Shown: one piece after another, positions 9,772-18,269 of the stretch
How the letters are laid out: each line of letters begins with the position of its first letter
Numbering within the stretch: the first letter of the stretch is position 1
Origin: Brumimicrobium oceani
Lineage (GTDB): Bacteria > Bacteroidota > Bacteroidia > Flavobacteriales_D > Crocinitomicaceae
NCBI RefSeq assembly: GCF_003143775.1
Contig: NZ_QFRJ01000015.1
Coordinates: 1-64,000 of the forward strand
Direction of reading: 5' to 3'
DNA: 64,000 nt
Program-made: the position numbers and the translations under genes
The notes under the pieces: model-generated
Database searches by the model: none
Told to the model about the DNA's origin: nothing
The model's input: only the letters and a program-made list of their open reading frames with translations

Positions 9772-9938
9772 GCCACTTTTTAGGATGAAAATTTCTACTC
9801 TTTTTGATTAGTAGATTCCTTTAAAAGTATCGGTTTTTGGTTTCTATTTTAATCGTTTGTTAACATACTCAATTTAAAAGATTGTAACCTTATCGAATTT
9901 ATTACGTAGTAAAAGGTTGTCAATCAATACTTAGACTT
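9761..9938. other. Probable leader and cas1 promoter region
   Basis: This AT-rich gap separates the array terminator from cas1. It should hold the leader, because the leader-distal end is marked by the degenerate repeat at 6607, and the cas1-cas2 promoter. A short inverted repeat TCTACT...AGTAGA lies near 9794-9815. I could not identify an unambiguous TTTG/TAnnTTTG pair. Confidence 0.5.
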
Positions 9939-10829
9939 ATGATTAAAAGAACTTTGTTTTTCGAAAATCCTGCTTATTTGAGTACAAAGAATAACCAACT
10001 CGTTGTTAAGCTTACGCAAAGCAATGAAACCAGAACTGTGCCTATAGAGGATATTGGAATGATGGTACTAGAAAATCAACAAATCACATTTACCAATGGT
10101 TTAATCGAAAAGTTGACTTATCAAAATGCCGCAATTGTTTGTTGTAATCAGCAACATTTGCCTTTAAGTTTGATTTCTCCATTAAGCGGACACTCTGAAT
10201 ATAATGAGCGGTTGAGATTTCAATTAGAAGCTACTCTTCCTTTAAAGAAATACTTATGGCAGCAAACCATTGTTTCAAAAATTACAAATCAAGCTAACTT
10301 GTTGGGACTTTTAGGTAAGCAAAATGATAAATTGAGAAAATGGTCCAAGGAGGTTTTATCTGGTGACACAACAAATAAAGAAAGTCATTCGGCTGCTTTT
10401 TATTGGGATCGGATATTTGATATTCCTGGTTTTTATCGTGGTCAGAAGGAAATTGCACCCAATAATTTATTGAATTATGGTTACGCTATTTTGAGAGCGG
10501 TTTGTGCAAGATCTTTAATTGGAAGTGGAATGCTACCCGCTTTAGGGATACATCATGCCAATAAGTATAACGCCTATTGTTTAGCAGATGATATTATGGA
10601 GCCTTATCGACCTTTTGTGGATGAAGTGGTTTATGCAATAGTTCAAGATAATGATGATATTGAAGAACTCACAAGTCATATTAAACAGCAGCTTTTGATA
10701 ATTCCTGCAATAGATGTAACTATTGATGGCAAGAGGAGTCCATTAATGGTAGCCATGAGCAGAACAACACATTCTTTATATGAGTGTTTTGCTGGGATTT
10801 CTAGAAAAATTTTATACCCAACATTATGA
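9939..10829 (+). CDS. cas1: Cas1, CRISPR adaptation integrase (type II)
   Basis: The product is 296 residues, the normal size for type II Cas1. The N-terminal beta domain (1-80) is followed by the alpha-helical catalytic domain. The metal-binding triad is visible as Glu148 (in TNKESHSAAFYW), His205 (in LGIHHANKYN) and Glu221 (in DDIMEPYRPF). With Cas2 it captures protospacers and inserts them at the leader-proximal repeat. It is the first gene of a cas1-cas2 operon that starts about 200 bp after the array, in the same direction. The stop overlaps the cas2 start (ATGA at 10826-10829). No csn2 or cas4 is present in the window, which points to subtype II-C. Confidence 0.97.
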   Translation: MIKRTLFFENPAYLSTKNNQLVVKLTQSNETRTVPIEDIGMMVLENQQITFTNGLIEKLTYQNAAIVCCNQQHLPLSLISPLSGHSEYNERLRFQLEATLPLKKYLWQQTIVSKITNQANLLGLLGKQNDKLRKWSKEVLSGDTTNKESHSAAFYWDRIFDIPGFYRGQKEIAPNNLLNYGYAILRAVCARSLIGSGMLPALGIHHANKYNAYCLADDIMEPYRPFVDEVVYAIVQDNDDIEELTSHIKQQLLIIPAIDVTIDGKRSPLMVAMSRTTHSLYECFAGISRKILYPTL

Positions 10830-11176
10830 GTGAAAATCAATTTTTAACCCGACTTAATCAATACAGAACTATGTGGATCCTTGTATTTTTTGATTTACCG
10901 ACAGAAACAAAATTGGAACGAAAGGCAGCTGGTAAGTTCCGAAAATCATTATTAACTGATGGTTTTACAATGTTTCAATTTTCCATTTATTTACGTTTTT
11001 GTGCGAGCAGGGAAAATGCAGATGTACATACCAAACGAGTAAAACTCCTACTTCCCAAAAAAGGGAAAATAGGAATTTTACAGGTCACCGATCGTCAGTT
11101 TGGTATGATGGAATTATTCCATGGCGTTAAAGAAGTGGAGAAGGAGACTCCACATCAACAATTGGAGTTGTTTTAA
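10826..11176 (+). CDS. cas2: Cas2, CRISPR adaptation subunit
   Basis: The product is 116 residues with the ferredoxin-like first strand MWILVFFDLPTET carrying Asp23, the conserved acidic residue of Cas2. It forms the dimeric core of the Cas1-Cas2 integrase. Translation is probably coupled to cas1 through the 4-bp ATGA overlap. Its stop codon TAA (11174-11176) directly abuts the stop codon of the convergent cas9 gene (11177-11179 on the minus strand), leaving no intergenic base and no separate terminator. Confidence 0.96.
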   Translation: MSENQFLTRLNQYRTMWILVFFDLPTETKLERKAAGKFRKSLLTDGFTMFQFSIYLRFCASRENADVHTKRVKLLLPKKGKIGILQVTDRQFGMMELFHGVKEVEKETPHQQLELF

Positions 11177-14100
11177 TTAAGCTTTAGAAATATTTCCTAG
11201 TCTATCAACTTTTAATTTCCAACAAATCTTTTTTATTTGAGTCACACCGTCTATCATGTTTTGGTTTTTATTTTGTTGACTTCCAAGTCCAAACTCATTT
11301 TGAATCAGTTCTTTTTCAGCAATATTTATTTTGTTCTTATCATTTAATTCTTTAAATATTTCTTTGTTCTTTTTTCCGTGAAACCTCCAAATTGGCTTCG
11401 AAATAGCATAGGGAACGAAGTTTGCAATACTTATACTACCATCAACATATTTATAAATCCTATTTACTTGTTCTTTTGTTAGGTTTTTAAAATCCACTTC
11501 ATTTAAGTTATTGATTTCCTTATTTGTTGGGACATAAACTAAGTCTAATGGTGAGAGTGTAAATATTCTCTGAAATTCATTTAGTCTGTCATCAAAAATT
11601 TTATTGGGTAAAGGATTAATGCGATTGTTTTTATCTTGCTTTAATGATTCGATTAAATCCATCAATCCAATATCTTTAAATTTTCTTTCTGTCGTTTCAT
11701 TTCCTTCATGATTTATATAAGTTCTTTCATAGAAACCAAGGTAGAGATTAGAGCCTGCGTCATTCACTACATACTGTTTTGATTTAACAGATTCTCCATC
11801 ATCACCATTTATAGCTCTTTGATTCCCAAAGCCTCTAGAAATTCGTACTTTTTTTATAGGTTTATGACTCTTACCATTGTTTAGCCTTTGAAGTTCACTG
11901 GGCTTATTCATTTCTTCGATTAGTTCATTTGTAAAAGCAATTTCAGGATGCTCCGTTATTTTTCTGTCATTTCGATTTTTGAATACGTCCTCAGATAATT
12001 CATTAATAAAGATATTTAACATTTCATATTTAACTTTTTTATAAGTAAATTGATTATTTCTTAGATGTACAATAAAATCTTGAGTGGATTGAAACTCATT
12101 TTCTTCATCTTTTACAATAGCTTCAAATTCTTGTTTTTTCAAAAGAAAATCAAAGTAATTGATTGCTTCTTCAAATTGAAGTTCAACAGTATTATACTCT
12201 TTTAAATGATTCAATAATATTTTCTGGATTCCTATATCGGTAATAGTTCTTATTTTTGCACTATTAAATGAAATATCCAAATCTTTTCGGATTACTATTT
12301 TTTCTTCTCCACTTAATAATTTCTTCCCATAAAATGAATCTTTCCCTAAACTTCTCCGAATGGACCAATTTTTCTTTTGTCCATTTTCAGTGTTTTGTTT
12401 TATAAACTTGTTCTTACTAGATGTATTATTATACCAGTTTGTGGTATTGTTAATAACCCTAAGATTTTGCTTGAAGGTCACAATAGTTCCTTGTAATGCT
12501 GTTAGGATCATTTTTTTGTAATCAAAATCAAAAGAATCATGCATTTTATATATATACGTTTTCTCTAAGACTGAATCTCTTCGAGAATTTTCAACTCCTA
12601 ATTTACGAGTTTCGCCAGGAAGCATATAATACCAATTGTTTTCATCTTTAGCATCATCTCTTTTTATGAACTTTATCTTTCGTTTTAATGTTTGTCTGTA
12701 TTTTTCAATTTTCTTTTGAGTTCCGTAATCTTCCGATTTAGCTTTAGCATTAATGTTATTGATATAATTAACATGGTCCTCTGTACATAAGGCGACAATT
12801 AGTGCATCTAGCGCATGATGTCTATGATCGATCCGTTTAATGTCATAAGAATCATCTTTTTCACGAATGCTATCATCTAAATTACAATCAAAATATCTGT
12901 GTCCTGATTTGGATGTTTGCCATTCACCAAACAAGTTTGATTTTGTTAGTTCATTCATTCTAATAAAACGTGGTGATACAAGTTCTCCCCATACTTCGTT
13001 AAGTTTCCAAGCTCGCTTAAGTTCTGAAGTAACTCTACCAGTAACAGGTAATAAATTCTTAGAACGGAACTCAACTTCCCCCGGTTCTCTTACAATATGA
13101 CTTAATAACTCCATCGCTTTTCGAGATATATGTTGAGTATTATTCATTTGACTGTTTGTAAAGCCTTTTGGAATTTCTTTAGAAAGTAGAATATATCTTT
13201 TTGTTCCAGAGAATTGAGTGTTTACGATGTTTAAGTATTCATCTTCGGAACAAACAGGAGTGCCTAAATAAGATTGACCATTTTGATTTTGAATAAATTC
13301 TCGTCCAGTCCTATCACTTTTTAAATTATTTAAACTATTTTCTACTACAACCTTATTACTTAAAGAATTGTTTGTGATGGAAGCTTGAGGGAATATATGG
13401 TCGATGTTGAATTTGTTTCCATCAAATAGTTCTGTGATTTTTATCATTTGTCCCGAATATGGAGAACGGTACCCTTGTTCTATCCAAAGTTTATATTTTT
13501 CAAAATCTGATTTGTTTATATACTGTTTTTTTAGGATATCTTCAATTTCTTTCTTGTTATATGACTTGTCTTTAAAGAAATCTTTGTTCGTGTTTTTAGT
13601 GTGTTCAGCACTTTCTTCTACAATTTTTAATCGTTCGAAATGGTCTTTATTATTAGGGTTCGCATTATATGTGTTGTTCTTTAAAAACTCTTCTAAAACT
13701 TGACGAATTCTTTTGTTCTGCTTACGATTATCAGACATGCGATTAGAATCGCTCTCTTTTTCTTTGATTGATTTTTTCAGTTCTCTGCCAACCTCTAAAT
13801 GAATTTTTGAGAAAAAGCTTTCCTTTCCTTTTCCATAATAATCCCATATATCTGCGACAACTTGCATCATCTCCAATATTACTTTTTCTGCCACAGGATT
13901 ATTTAGAGAGTGTTGTTTTAGTTCTTGATGTAACTCTTTTCTAATTTGATCAGGAGAGAACCAATATTTTGCTTGAGCTAATTCTGAATGTCGTCCGTAA
14001 ATTAGATATGAAGCTTGCGTAAGATTAAGTTTTTTAAAGTCTTCTATTTGTTCAAAATCTTTAAATGTATTGAATAGTCCTTTTGGAAAAGGGAGTTCAC

Positions 14101-16519
14101 CTTGTTGTATGTCAATACTTGTATTTATTACTTTAGAAAAGTCAGATTTTTCTTCATTGAAATCAACCATATTAAGTTTCTCTAATATCTCCTTTTTTCT
14201 TTTATAAAGCTTTTCGTTCCATTTCGTATACCAAGGTTCCTTTTCCCATTTGTCTATTTGGTTCTGTTTCCCTAATCTGATTAGAGGTAATATCTTCTTT
14301 AAAGCCTTTTCTGAATAAGAGCAATATTTTGACGCAAATTTCGGGAAATTTACAAAATCACTGATAATTTTCTCTCTAACTTCGTCTGTAGTATCACTAT
14401 TTTCTAAAAATCGATTAAAAAAGGTTTTTGCACTTTTGTTTGCGTCCGCTGTTTTTTCTTTGTAGCTCACTGAATATAAATAATGCCATAAATCAACTTC
14501 TTTCTCCTGAGTAAGGAATTCAGTATGATCTTTAAAACCACATCTTATAAAACGAGTTGCAAAACTAACTTTTGTTTCGTTGCCCTTTATTTCGTCGTCT
14601 TCAGGGAAATTCCATGTGTAATTACTATCCTTTTTCTTGTAATCGAGATTAAAAGATTTTTTACAAAACGAGAGTAGCTGATCTTGGTTTAAAGATTTTC
14701 GATTATTTAATTCATCAAAAAGCATTTGATATTCCTTTTCACTTTTTAAATATTCTTTGGTTATATCCTGATTAGTCAATTTTTTTCCATTAACTTCTTT
14801 CTCTAGTTGGATAAGTTTTAGGTTGTGGAGTTTATCCCATATTCTAAATTCCTGAAAATAGGGATGAGTAGCAGAAACTACTTTATTGTAAATAGGTTCT
14901 TTTTTAGTTTTAATCTCACCTGTTTTAATATCAACCTCTTCAATTAGATTACCCTTTTTGTCTTCAGCGTTTTTCCAGTATCGTATTTCATAATTGCAGT
15001 TTGAAATTTCAGATTTTTTGCTTTTTAAAGGTCTTTGATATAGCAAAATATCTTCTACTAATAGCTGTTGTATGGCATTTTTATTTTTAAGTAAAGTGTT
15101 TTGATGATTTTTGTTTTTTGGATATAGAGTCTTGACGCACTGTTCAAAAACTTTTTTGTCTTCTAATTTATTATGAAATTGTTTTTGCGTAGTGATAATC
15201 TGCTTTAGTTCTTCTCGGTAAAAGTTTCTGTCAACCACTTGAAACATTCCTCCAATTATTTTAGTTCTTTCACCTGTCCTAGCATCACTTTTTAAAATGT
15301 TATAGATACTCGGGGAAATATAATTCTTTGCACTGCCATCCTCTTTCTTATAACCTTGGTTTATATTAAATGTTAACGCCTCTTTTTCTGTTTTCTTTTT
15401 AAGTAAAGTCCAATCGCTTGAATTGTCGCTTAAATCTGGTTCTCGTAATTTTCTGTCTTTTTTTAATTGTGGTTTAACTTGTCCTTTATTGTTATAGACT
15501 GTTTCAATGATATAATCAAATGGTTTATATAGTACATTTTTATATTTAAAAGTAAAGTTTTTAGGTTGTTTTATTTCCTTCCAACCATTCTGATAGGTAA
15601 GTGTGTATTTATGCTTCCCATCATCTTTTTCATACTTAACATTCTCTATTTGTAAAGAGTAAATATCAATAATTGTAAATTCTGTTTTCTTATCCTCTAT
15701 AACGCCCTTCGAATTAACTTTAGACGTTTTTATCAATTCCTTCAAATCACCTTTAAATGTCATTTGAACATCAGAAAATTCATTGTAAATAAAACTGTCA
15801 TTACCTTCTAGGTGAACTTCAAAAAAGGTTTTACCTTCTTTATCAGTTTTTGGAATAACTTCTTTTACACTTAAATCTAACTCCTCTATTATTTCGTTAT
15901 CTTTTGTTGATTTATCTTCAACTTCTGTTTTTTCATATCCTCTTTTTTGATTATAACTTAAAAGAACCCATGAAAGCTCTTCCAAATTAACTTTTTTAGA
16001 GAGTGCTTTTTGTCTCAGATAGTATAATGTCCAGTCATATGGAATTCGTTTCCCTTTTATATTTTCAACTTCGTCGTCATTAATTTCTTCTAACATTTCT
16101 TTATAAGAATCCATGAAGAGGAATGATGCTTTTTTACCTTCTTGTTTGGGGAGATAAGCTAATTTCGGCTCTTTGTTTTTGTGAAATTTCCCAGATTTAT
16201 TTCCGTTATCACTTTTGAAGTCAATTTCAAGCTTGTAATGTTTAGGTAGTGTGTCTATTAAATTAAGAACTATATGTAGCCTATCTCTTCTCAATAAGTA
16301 TCTTTCGTTTAGTCTTCTAGGTCCTCGCTGCTCAGTTCTTTGGGCAGCAGTGCTTTTTATTTTGCTTCCACTTTCAAAATCTTTTATTTCTCCGGCATCC
16401 ATTGGAATTATTCTTGATCCTATACCAACTATTTTGACTGTACCATTTTCATGGTCAATTTCAACCAAAGCCCATCCAATACTGTTGGTTCCTAAGTCTA
16501 ATCCTAATACTCTTTTCAT
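11177..16519 (-). CDS. cas9: Cas9 endonuclease, unusually large (1780 aa)
   Basis: RNA-guided DNA endonuclease. RuvC-I is at the N-terminus (LGLDLGTNSIGWAL, Asp8). The Arg-rich bridge helix spans about 58-90 (STAAQRTEQRGPRRLNERY). RuvC-II contains IHLEVGREL with Glu909. The HNH domain contains NIDHIFPQAS with His1041 and downstream Asn/Lys residues. RuvC-III contains DHRHHALDAL with His1235 and Asp1238. All catalytic residues are intact. About 820 residues lie between bridge helix and RuvC-II, and about 540 follow RuvC-III, so both the recognition lobe and the PAM-interacting end are enlarged. It is larger than the Cas9 proteins I know (about 950-1690 aa). The orientation opposite to cas1-cas2 is not the usual cas9-cas1-cas2 operon. 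No frameshift or fused foreign domain was recognised. The PAM cannot be inferred here. Confidence 0.97.
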   Translation of the reverse strand: MKRVLGLDLGTNSIGWALVEIDHENGTVKIVGIGSRIIPMDAGEIKDFESGSKIKSTAAQRTEQRGPRRLNERYLLRRDRLHIVLNLIDTLPKHYKLEIDFKSDNGNKSGKFHKNKEPKLAYLPKQEGKKASFLFMDSYKEMLEEINDDEVENIKGKRIPYDWTLYYLRQKALSKKVNLEELSWVLLSYNQKRGYEKTEVEDKSTKDNEIIEELDLSVKEVIPKTDKEGKTFFEVHLEGNDSFIYNEFSDVQMTFKGDLKELIKTSKVNSKGVIEDKKTEFTIIDIYSLQIENVKYEKDDGKHKYTLTYQNGWKEIKQPKNFTFKYKNVLYKPFDYIIETVYNNKGQVKPQLKKDRKLREPDLSDNSSDWTLLKKKTEKEALTFNINQGYKKEDGSAKNYISPSIYNILKSDARTGERTKIIGGMFQVVDRNFYREELKQIITTQKQFHNKLEDKKVFEQCVKTLYPKNKNHQNTLLKNKNAIQQLLVEDILLYQRPLKSKKSEISNCNYEIRYWKNAEDKKGNLIEEVDIKTGEIKTKKEPIYNKVVSATHPYFQEFRIWDKLHNLKLIQLEKEVNGKKLTNQDITKEYLKSEKEYQMLFDELNNRKSLNQDQLLSFCKKSFNLDYKKKDSNYTWNFPEDDEIKGNETKVSFATRFIRCGFKDHTEFLTQEKEVDLWHYLYSVSYKEKTADANKSAKTFFNRFLENSDTTDEVREKIISDFVNFPKFASKYCSYSEKALKKILPLIRLGKQNQIDKWEKEPWYTKWNEKLYKRKKEILEKLNMVDFNEEKSDFSKVINTSIDIQQGELPFPKGLFNTFKDFEQIEDFKKLNLTQASYLIYGRHSELAQAKYWFSPDQIRKELHQELKQHSLNNPVAEKVILEMMQVVADIWDYYGKGKESFFSKIHLEVGRELKKSIKEKESDSNRMSDNRKQNKRIRQVLEEFLKNNTYNANPNNKDHFERLKIVEESAEHTKNTNKDFFKDKSYNKKEIEDILKKQYINKSDFEKYKLWIEQGYRSPYSGQMIKITELFDGNKFNIDHIFPQASITNNSLSNKVVVENSLNNLKSDRTGREFIQNQNGQSYLGTPVCSEDEYLNIVNTQFSGTKRYILLSKEIPKGFTNSQMNNTQHISRKAMELLSHIVREPGEVEFRSKNLLPVTGRVTSELKRAWKLNEVWGELVSPRFIRMNELTKSNLFGEWQTSKSGHRYFDCNLDDSIREKDDSYDIKRIDHRHHALDALIVALCTEDHVNYINNINAKAKSEDYGTQKKIEKYRQTLKRKIKFIKRDDAKDENNWYYMLPGETRKLGVENSRRDSVLEKTYIYKMHDSFDFDYKKMILTALQGTIVTFKQNLRVINNTTNWYNNTSSKNKFIKQNTENGQKKNWSIRRSLGKDSFYGKKLLSGEEKIVIRKDLDISFNSAKIRTITDIGIQKILLNHLKEYNTVELQFEEAINYFDFLLKKQEFEAIVKDEENEFQSTQDFIVHLRNNQFTYKKVKYEMLNIFINELSEDVFKNRNDRKITEHPEIAFTNELIEEMNKPSELQRLNNGKSHKPIKKVRISRGFGNQRAINGDDGESVKSKQYVVNDAGSNLYLGFYERTYINHEGNETTERKFKDIGLMDLIESLKQDKNNRINPLPNKIFDDRLNEFQRIFTLSPLDLVYVPTNKEINNLNEVDFKNLTKEQVNRIYKYVDGSISIANFVPYAISKPIWRFHGKKNKEIFKELNDKNKINIAEKELIQNEFGLGSQQNKNQNMIDGVTQIKKICWKLKVDRLGNISKA

Positions 16520-16579
16520 AGTGATAATTTTGGTTTGTTAAATTAGAAAACACCAATTTAACCAAAATTCTCAAACTAT
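16520..16579 (-). promoter_or_regulatory. Probable cas9 promoter region
   Basis: Read on the minus strand upstream of the cas9 ATG there is a TTTG, 17 nt, then TAATTTAA, a partial match to TTTG-TAnnTTTG. It lies back to back with the tracrRNA promoter in a gap of under 100 bp. Confidence 0.35.
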
Positions 16580-16610
16580 TTTGGATTTCGCGGATATATA
16601 GTTATATTTG
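16580..16610 (+). promoter_or_regulatory. tracrRNA promoter, exact Bacteroidota consensus
   Basis: TTTG (16580-16583), 19 nt, then TATATTTG (16603-16610) fits TTTG-N19-TAnnTTTG without mismatch. A start about five to seven bases downstream coincides with the first base of the anti-repeat. Confidence 0.85.
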
Positions 16611-16614
16611 AATC

Positions 16615-16698
16615 ATCAATTTGAAATCAATTCACAATAAGGATTATTCCGTTGTGAAAACATTTAAGCTGCCTCGACTTTCTTCGGGGCATTTTTTT
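16615..16698 (+). ncRNA. tracrRNA
   Basis: The anti-repeat ATCAATTTGAAATCAATTCACAA-type segment (16615-16637, 23 nt) is complementary to repeat positions 2-24 with one mismatch. AATAAGG...CCG follows (16636-16651), the nexus motif I recall from type II-C tracrRNAs. A terminator hairpin comes next: TGCCTCGA (16670-16677) pairs with TCGGGGCA (16684-16691), with seven T (16692-16698). Promoter, anti-repeat, nexus and terminator together define an RNA of about 84 nt. It is transcribed divergently from cas9 and would pair with pre-crRNA to form the guide loaded into Cas9. Confidence 0.92.
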
Positions 16699-16722
16699 GC
16701 TCTAAACTTTACCATCGATCCC

Positions 16723-16871
16723 CACCCCGACAAAGTCCCGTAGCATTGTGCAGCTATTTTTGATTCAGACAAGTTTTTTGCGCTTGCGACCTTGTGAAGC
16801 ACACGCAAAACACATTGACTGGCAAAAAGAGCAAATAAACTAAAGGGCGGAGGCGGAAAAGGTGGCCAAAA
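16723..16871. repeat. Dispersed 149-bp repeat, copy 1
   Basis: The stretch runs from CACCCCGAC to GGTGGCCAAAA and aligns over its whole length with 47887-48035, which has the same 149-bp length and orientation. Conserved blocks include GCGACCTTGTGAAGC, CAAATAAACTA and GAAAAGGTGGCCAAAA. Function is unknown; it may be a non-autonomous element or a remnant. The open frame that crosses it and the tracrRNA on the minus strand is not convincing. Confidence 0.75.
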
Positions 16872-16957
16872 CAAAAGCCAGACAATTTTTATTATCTGAC
16901 TTTTAATTTTAATTAGTGAAAAATAGGGGAGGAGCTGCTTAGAAATGCTCTTCAATT

Positions 16958-17662
16958 CTAAAAGGGATTTGTAGCGTGGACTGTAACTTCTGGAATGTAG
17001 GCTCTTTTGTCCATTTCTAAAGAGTTCACTATCGTAATGGCAATGTCTTCGGGAGTTAATTTGTTATCTTCCAACGGTCTTTCGGTTCTGTGCTCTTCAT
17101 CACCAAATGCTGTGGGTACTTCGCTTGGGTTAACTTGAATTACGCGAATATTGTTTTGACGTAATTCTCCTTGCCAACATTGTGTCATTCCTCTGAGCGC
17201 GAATTTTGAAGTAGAATAAATTGAACCAGTCGGATAACCTTTCAATGAAGCCGTGGAGGCGATGTTAACAATATTTCCTTCATTTTGCTTGATGAAAATT
17301 TTAGCTGCGCCTTGTGCGACCATTGCTGCTCCAAAAACATTTACTTCATAAACTTGTCTTAATTCTTCTCTGGTTAATTCAACGAGGGTTTTCTTAATTC
17401 CAATTCCGGCATTGTTTACCAAAACGTCTAATCCATTGAATTCTTTCTCTATGAAAGCGTATAAAGCATCAATTTCTTCATCTTTCGTAACATCACATTT
17501 AAAAGGAGTTGCGCCAATTTCTTTTGCTACAGATTTCGTTTTTTCGTGATCTCTTCCTGTGATGATGACGCTTGCACCTTTTTCAACGCATAATTGCGCT
17601 GTTGCCTTGCCTAACCCAGAATTTCCTCCTGTAATTAAAATTATTTTGTCTTTTAGATTCAT
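16958..17662 (-). CDS. Short-chain dehydrogenase/reductase (SDR)
   Basis: The product is 234 residues, a classical SDR. The NAD(P)-binding motif TGGNSGLG is at about 11-18, NNAG at about 86-89, and the catalytic Ser plus YSTSK are at about 140-160. It is an oxidoreductase of the YdfG type by general resemblance (the RDHEKTKSVAKE segment and the VNPSEVPTAFG loop), and acts on a small alcohol or carbonyl in the cytoplasm; the substrate is unknown. It is transcribed alone on the minus strand; the next minus gene upstream, sucD, is about 600 bp away. Confidence 0.88.
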   Translation of the reverse strand: MNLKDKIILITGGNSGLGKATAQLCVEKGASVIITGRDHEKTKSVAKEIGATPFKCDVTKDEEIDALYAFIEKEFNGLDVLVNNAGIGIKKTLVELTREELRQVYEVNVFGAAMVAQGAAKIFIKQNEGNIVNIASTASLKGYPTGSIYSTSKFALRGMTQCWQGELRQNNIRVIQVNPSEVPTAFGDEEHRTERPLEDNKLTPEDIAITIVNSLEMDKRAYIPEVTVHATNPF

Positions 17663-17748
17663 TTATGTTTTTTTGATTCATATCAATATATAAACAATTT
17701 TTAAGAATTCAAAAATTTAAATATCTGGATAAACAATAATCAGAGATA

Positions 17749-17779
17749 CAATGTCGTAGGGGCGATTTGTAAATCGTCC
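17749..17779. repeat. REP-like palindrome, copy 1
   Basis: A GATACAATGTCGTAGG lead is followed by GGCGATTTGTAAATCGTCC, an inverted repeat around GT. The same lead plus palindrome pattern recurs at 17866-17938 and 19530-19567. Confidence 0.65.
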
Positions 17780-17865
17780 GCATGCATTGACATTCGAAGA
17801 TTAATTCAAGGATTTAAAAATTCCAATATTCAACCAATCGGTCAAACATTAATCGGATAAACATT

Positions 17866-17938
17866 AATCGAAGATACAAGGTAGGGACGATTATTCCCTT
17901 TGGTTATGAGATGGCTTCGTTAGGTTTGTAATTCGTCC
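17866..17938. repeat. REP-like palindrome, copy 2 with interrupted centre
   Basis: AATCGAAGATACAAGGTAGG is followed by GACGATTA, an insertion of about 38 nt, then AATTCGTCC. It is the same family as 17749-17779 and 19530-19567. The rest of the roughly 600-bp gap between the SDR gene and sucD holds no recognised gene. Confidence 0.55.
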
Positions 17939-18220
17939 TTGCACATATATATGCGGCTTATTCAGTGATCGGAGATTTTAAGGTTAATTTATAAATGCTG
18001 AGATCACGGTGATTTCTCTTGTCGAAAGCAGCAACAACGTATTCAATAATTCTTAGGTTTAAATCATTTTCTTCAGAGTTAATTGAATTGATTGTCCTCC
18101 CTCTGTATCTCCCTCCAAAAGGGAGAGGTGTTATTTACAACGTTTAAATTATTGGATAGAGATTCTTGTTCACTAATTGAACATTTTCTTGATCAGCTTT
18201 GACCAATTAAATACTAAAAC

Positions 18221-18250
18221 AAAAAAAAAGGAGCCTTTCGACTCCCTTTT
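18221..18250 (-). terminator. Terminator of sucD
   Basis: On the minus strand, AAAGGGAG, a short loop, CTCCTTT and a long T-run follow the sucD stop by about 20 bp. Confidence 0.75.
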
Positions 18251-18269
18251 AAATATTATATATGGAATG

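Noticed and set aside
6607-16698. Assigning the locus to subtype II-A or II-B
   Set aside because: Neither csn2 nor cas4 is present next to cas1-cas2-cas9, so II-C is the consistent choice despite the large Cas9.
16644-16955. A 103-codon minus-strand frame across the tracrRNA terminator and the dispersed repeat
   Set aside because: It runs antisense through the tracrRNA and a non-coding repeat, has a low-complexity Pro/Phe stretch, and its counterpart frame in the second repeat copy is not similar at protein level.
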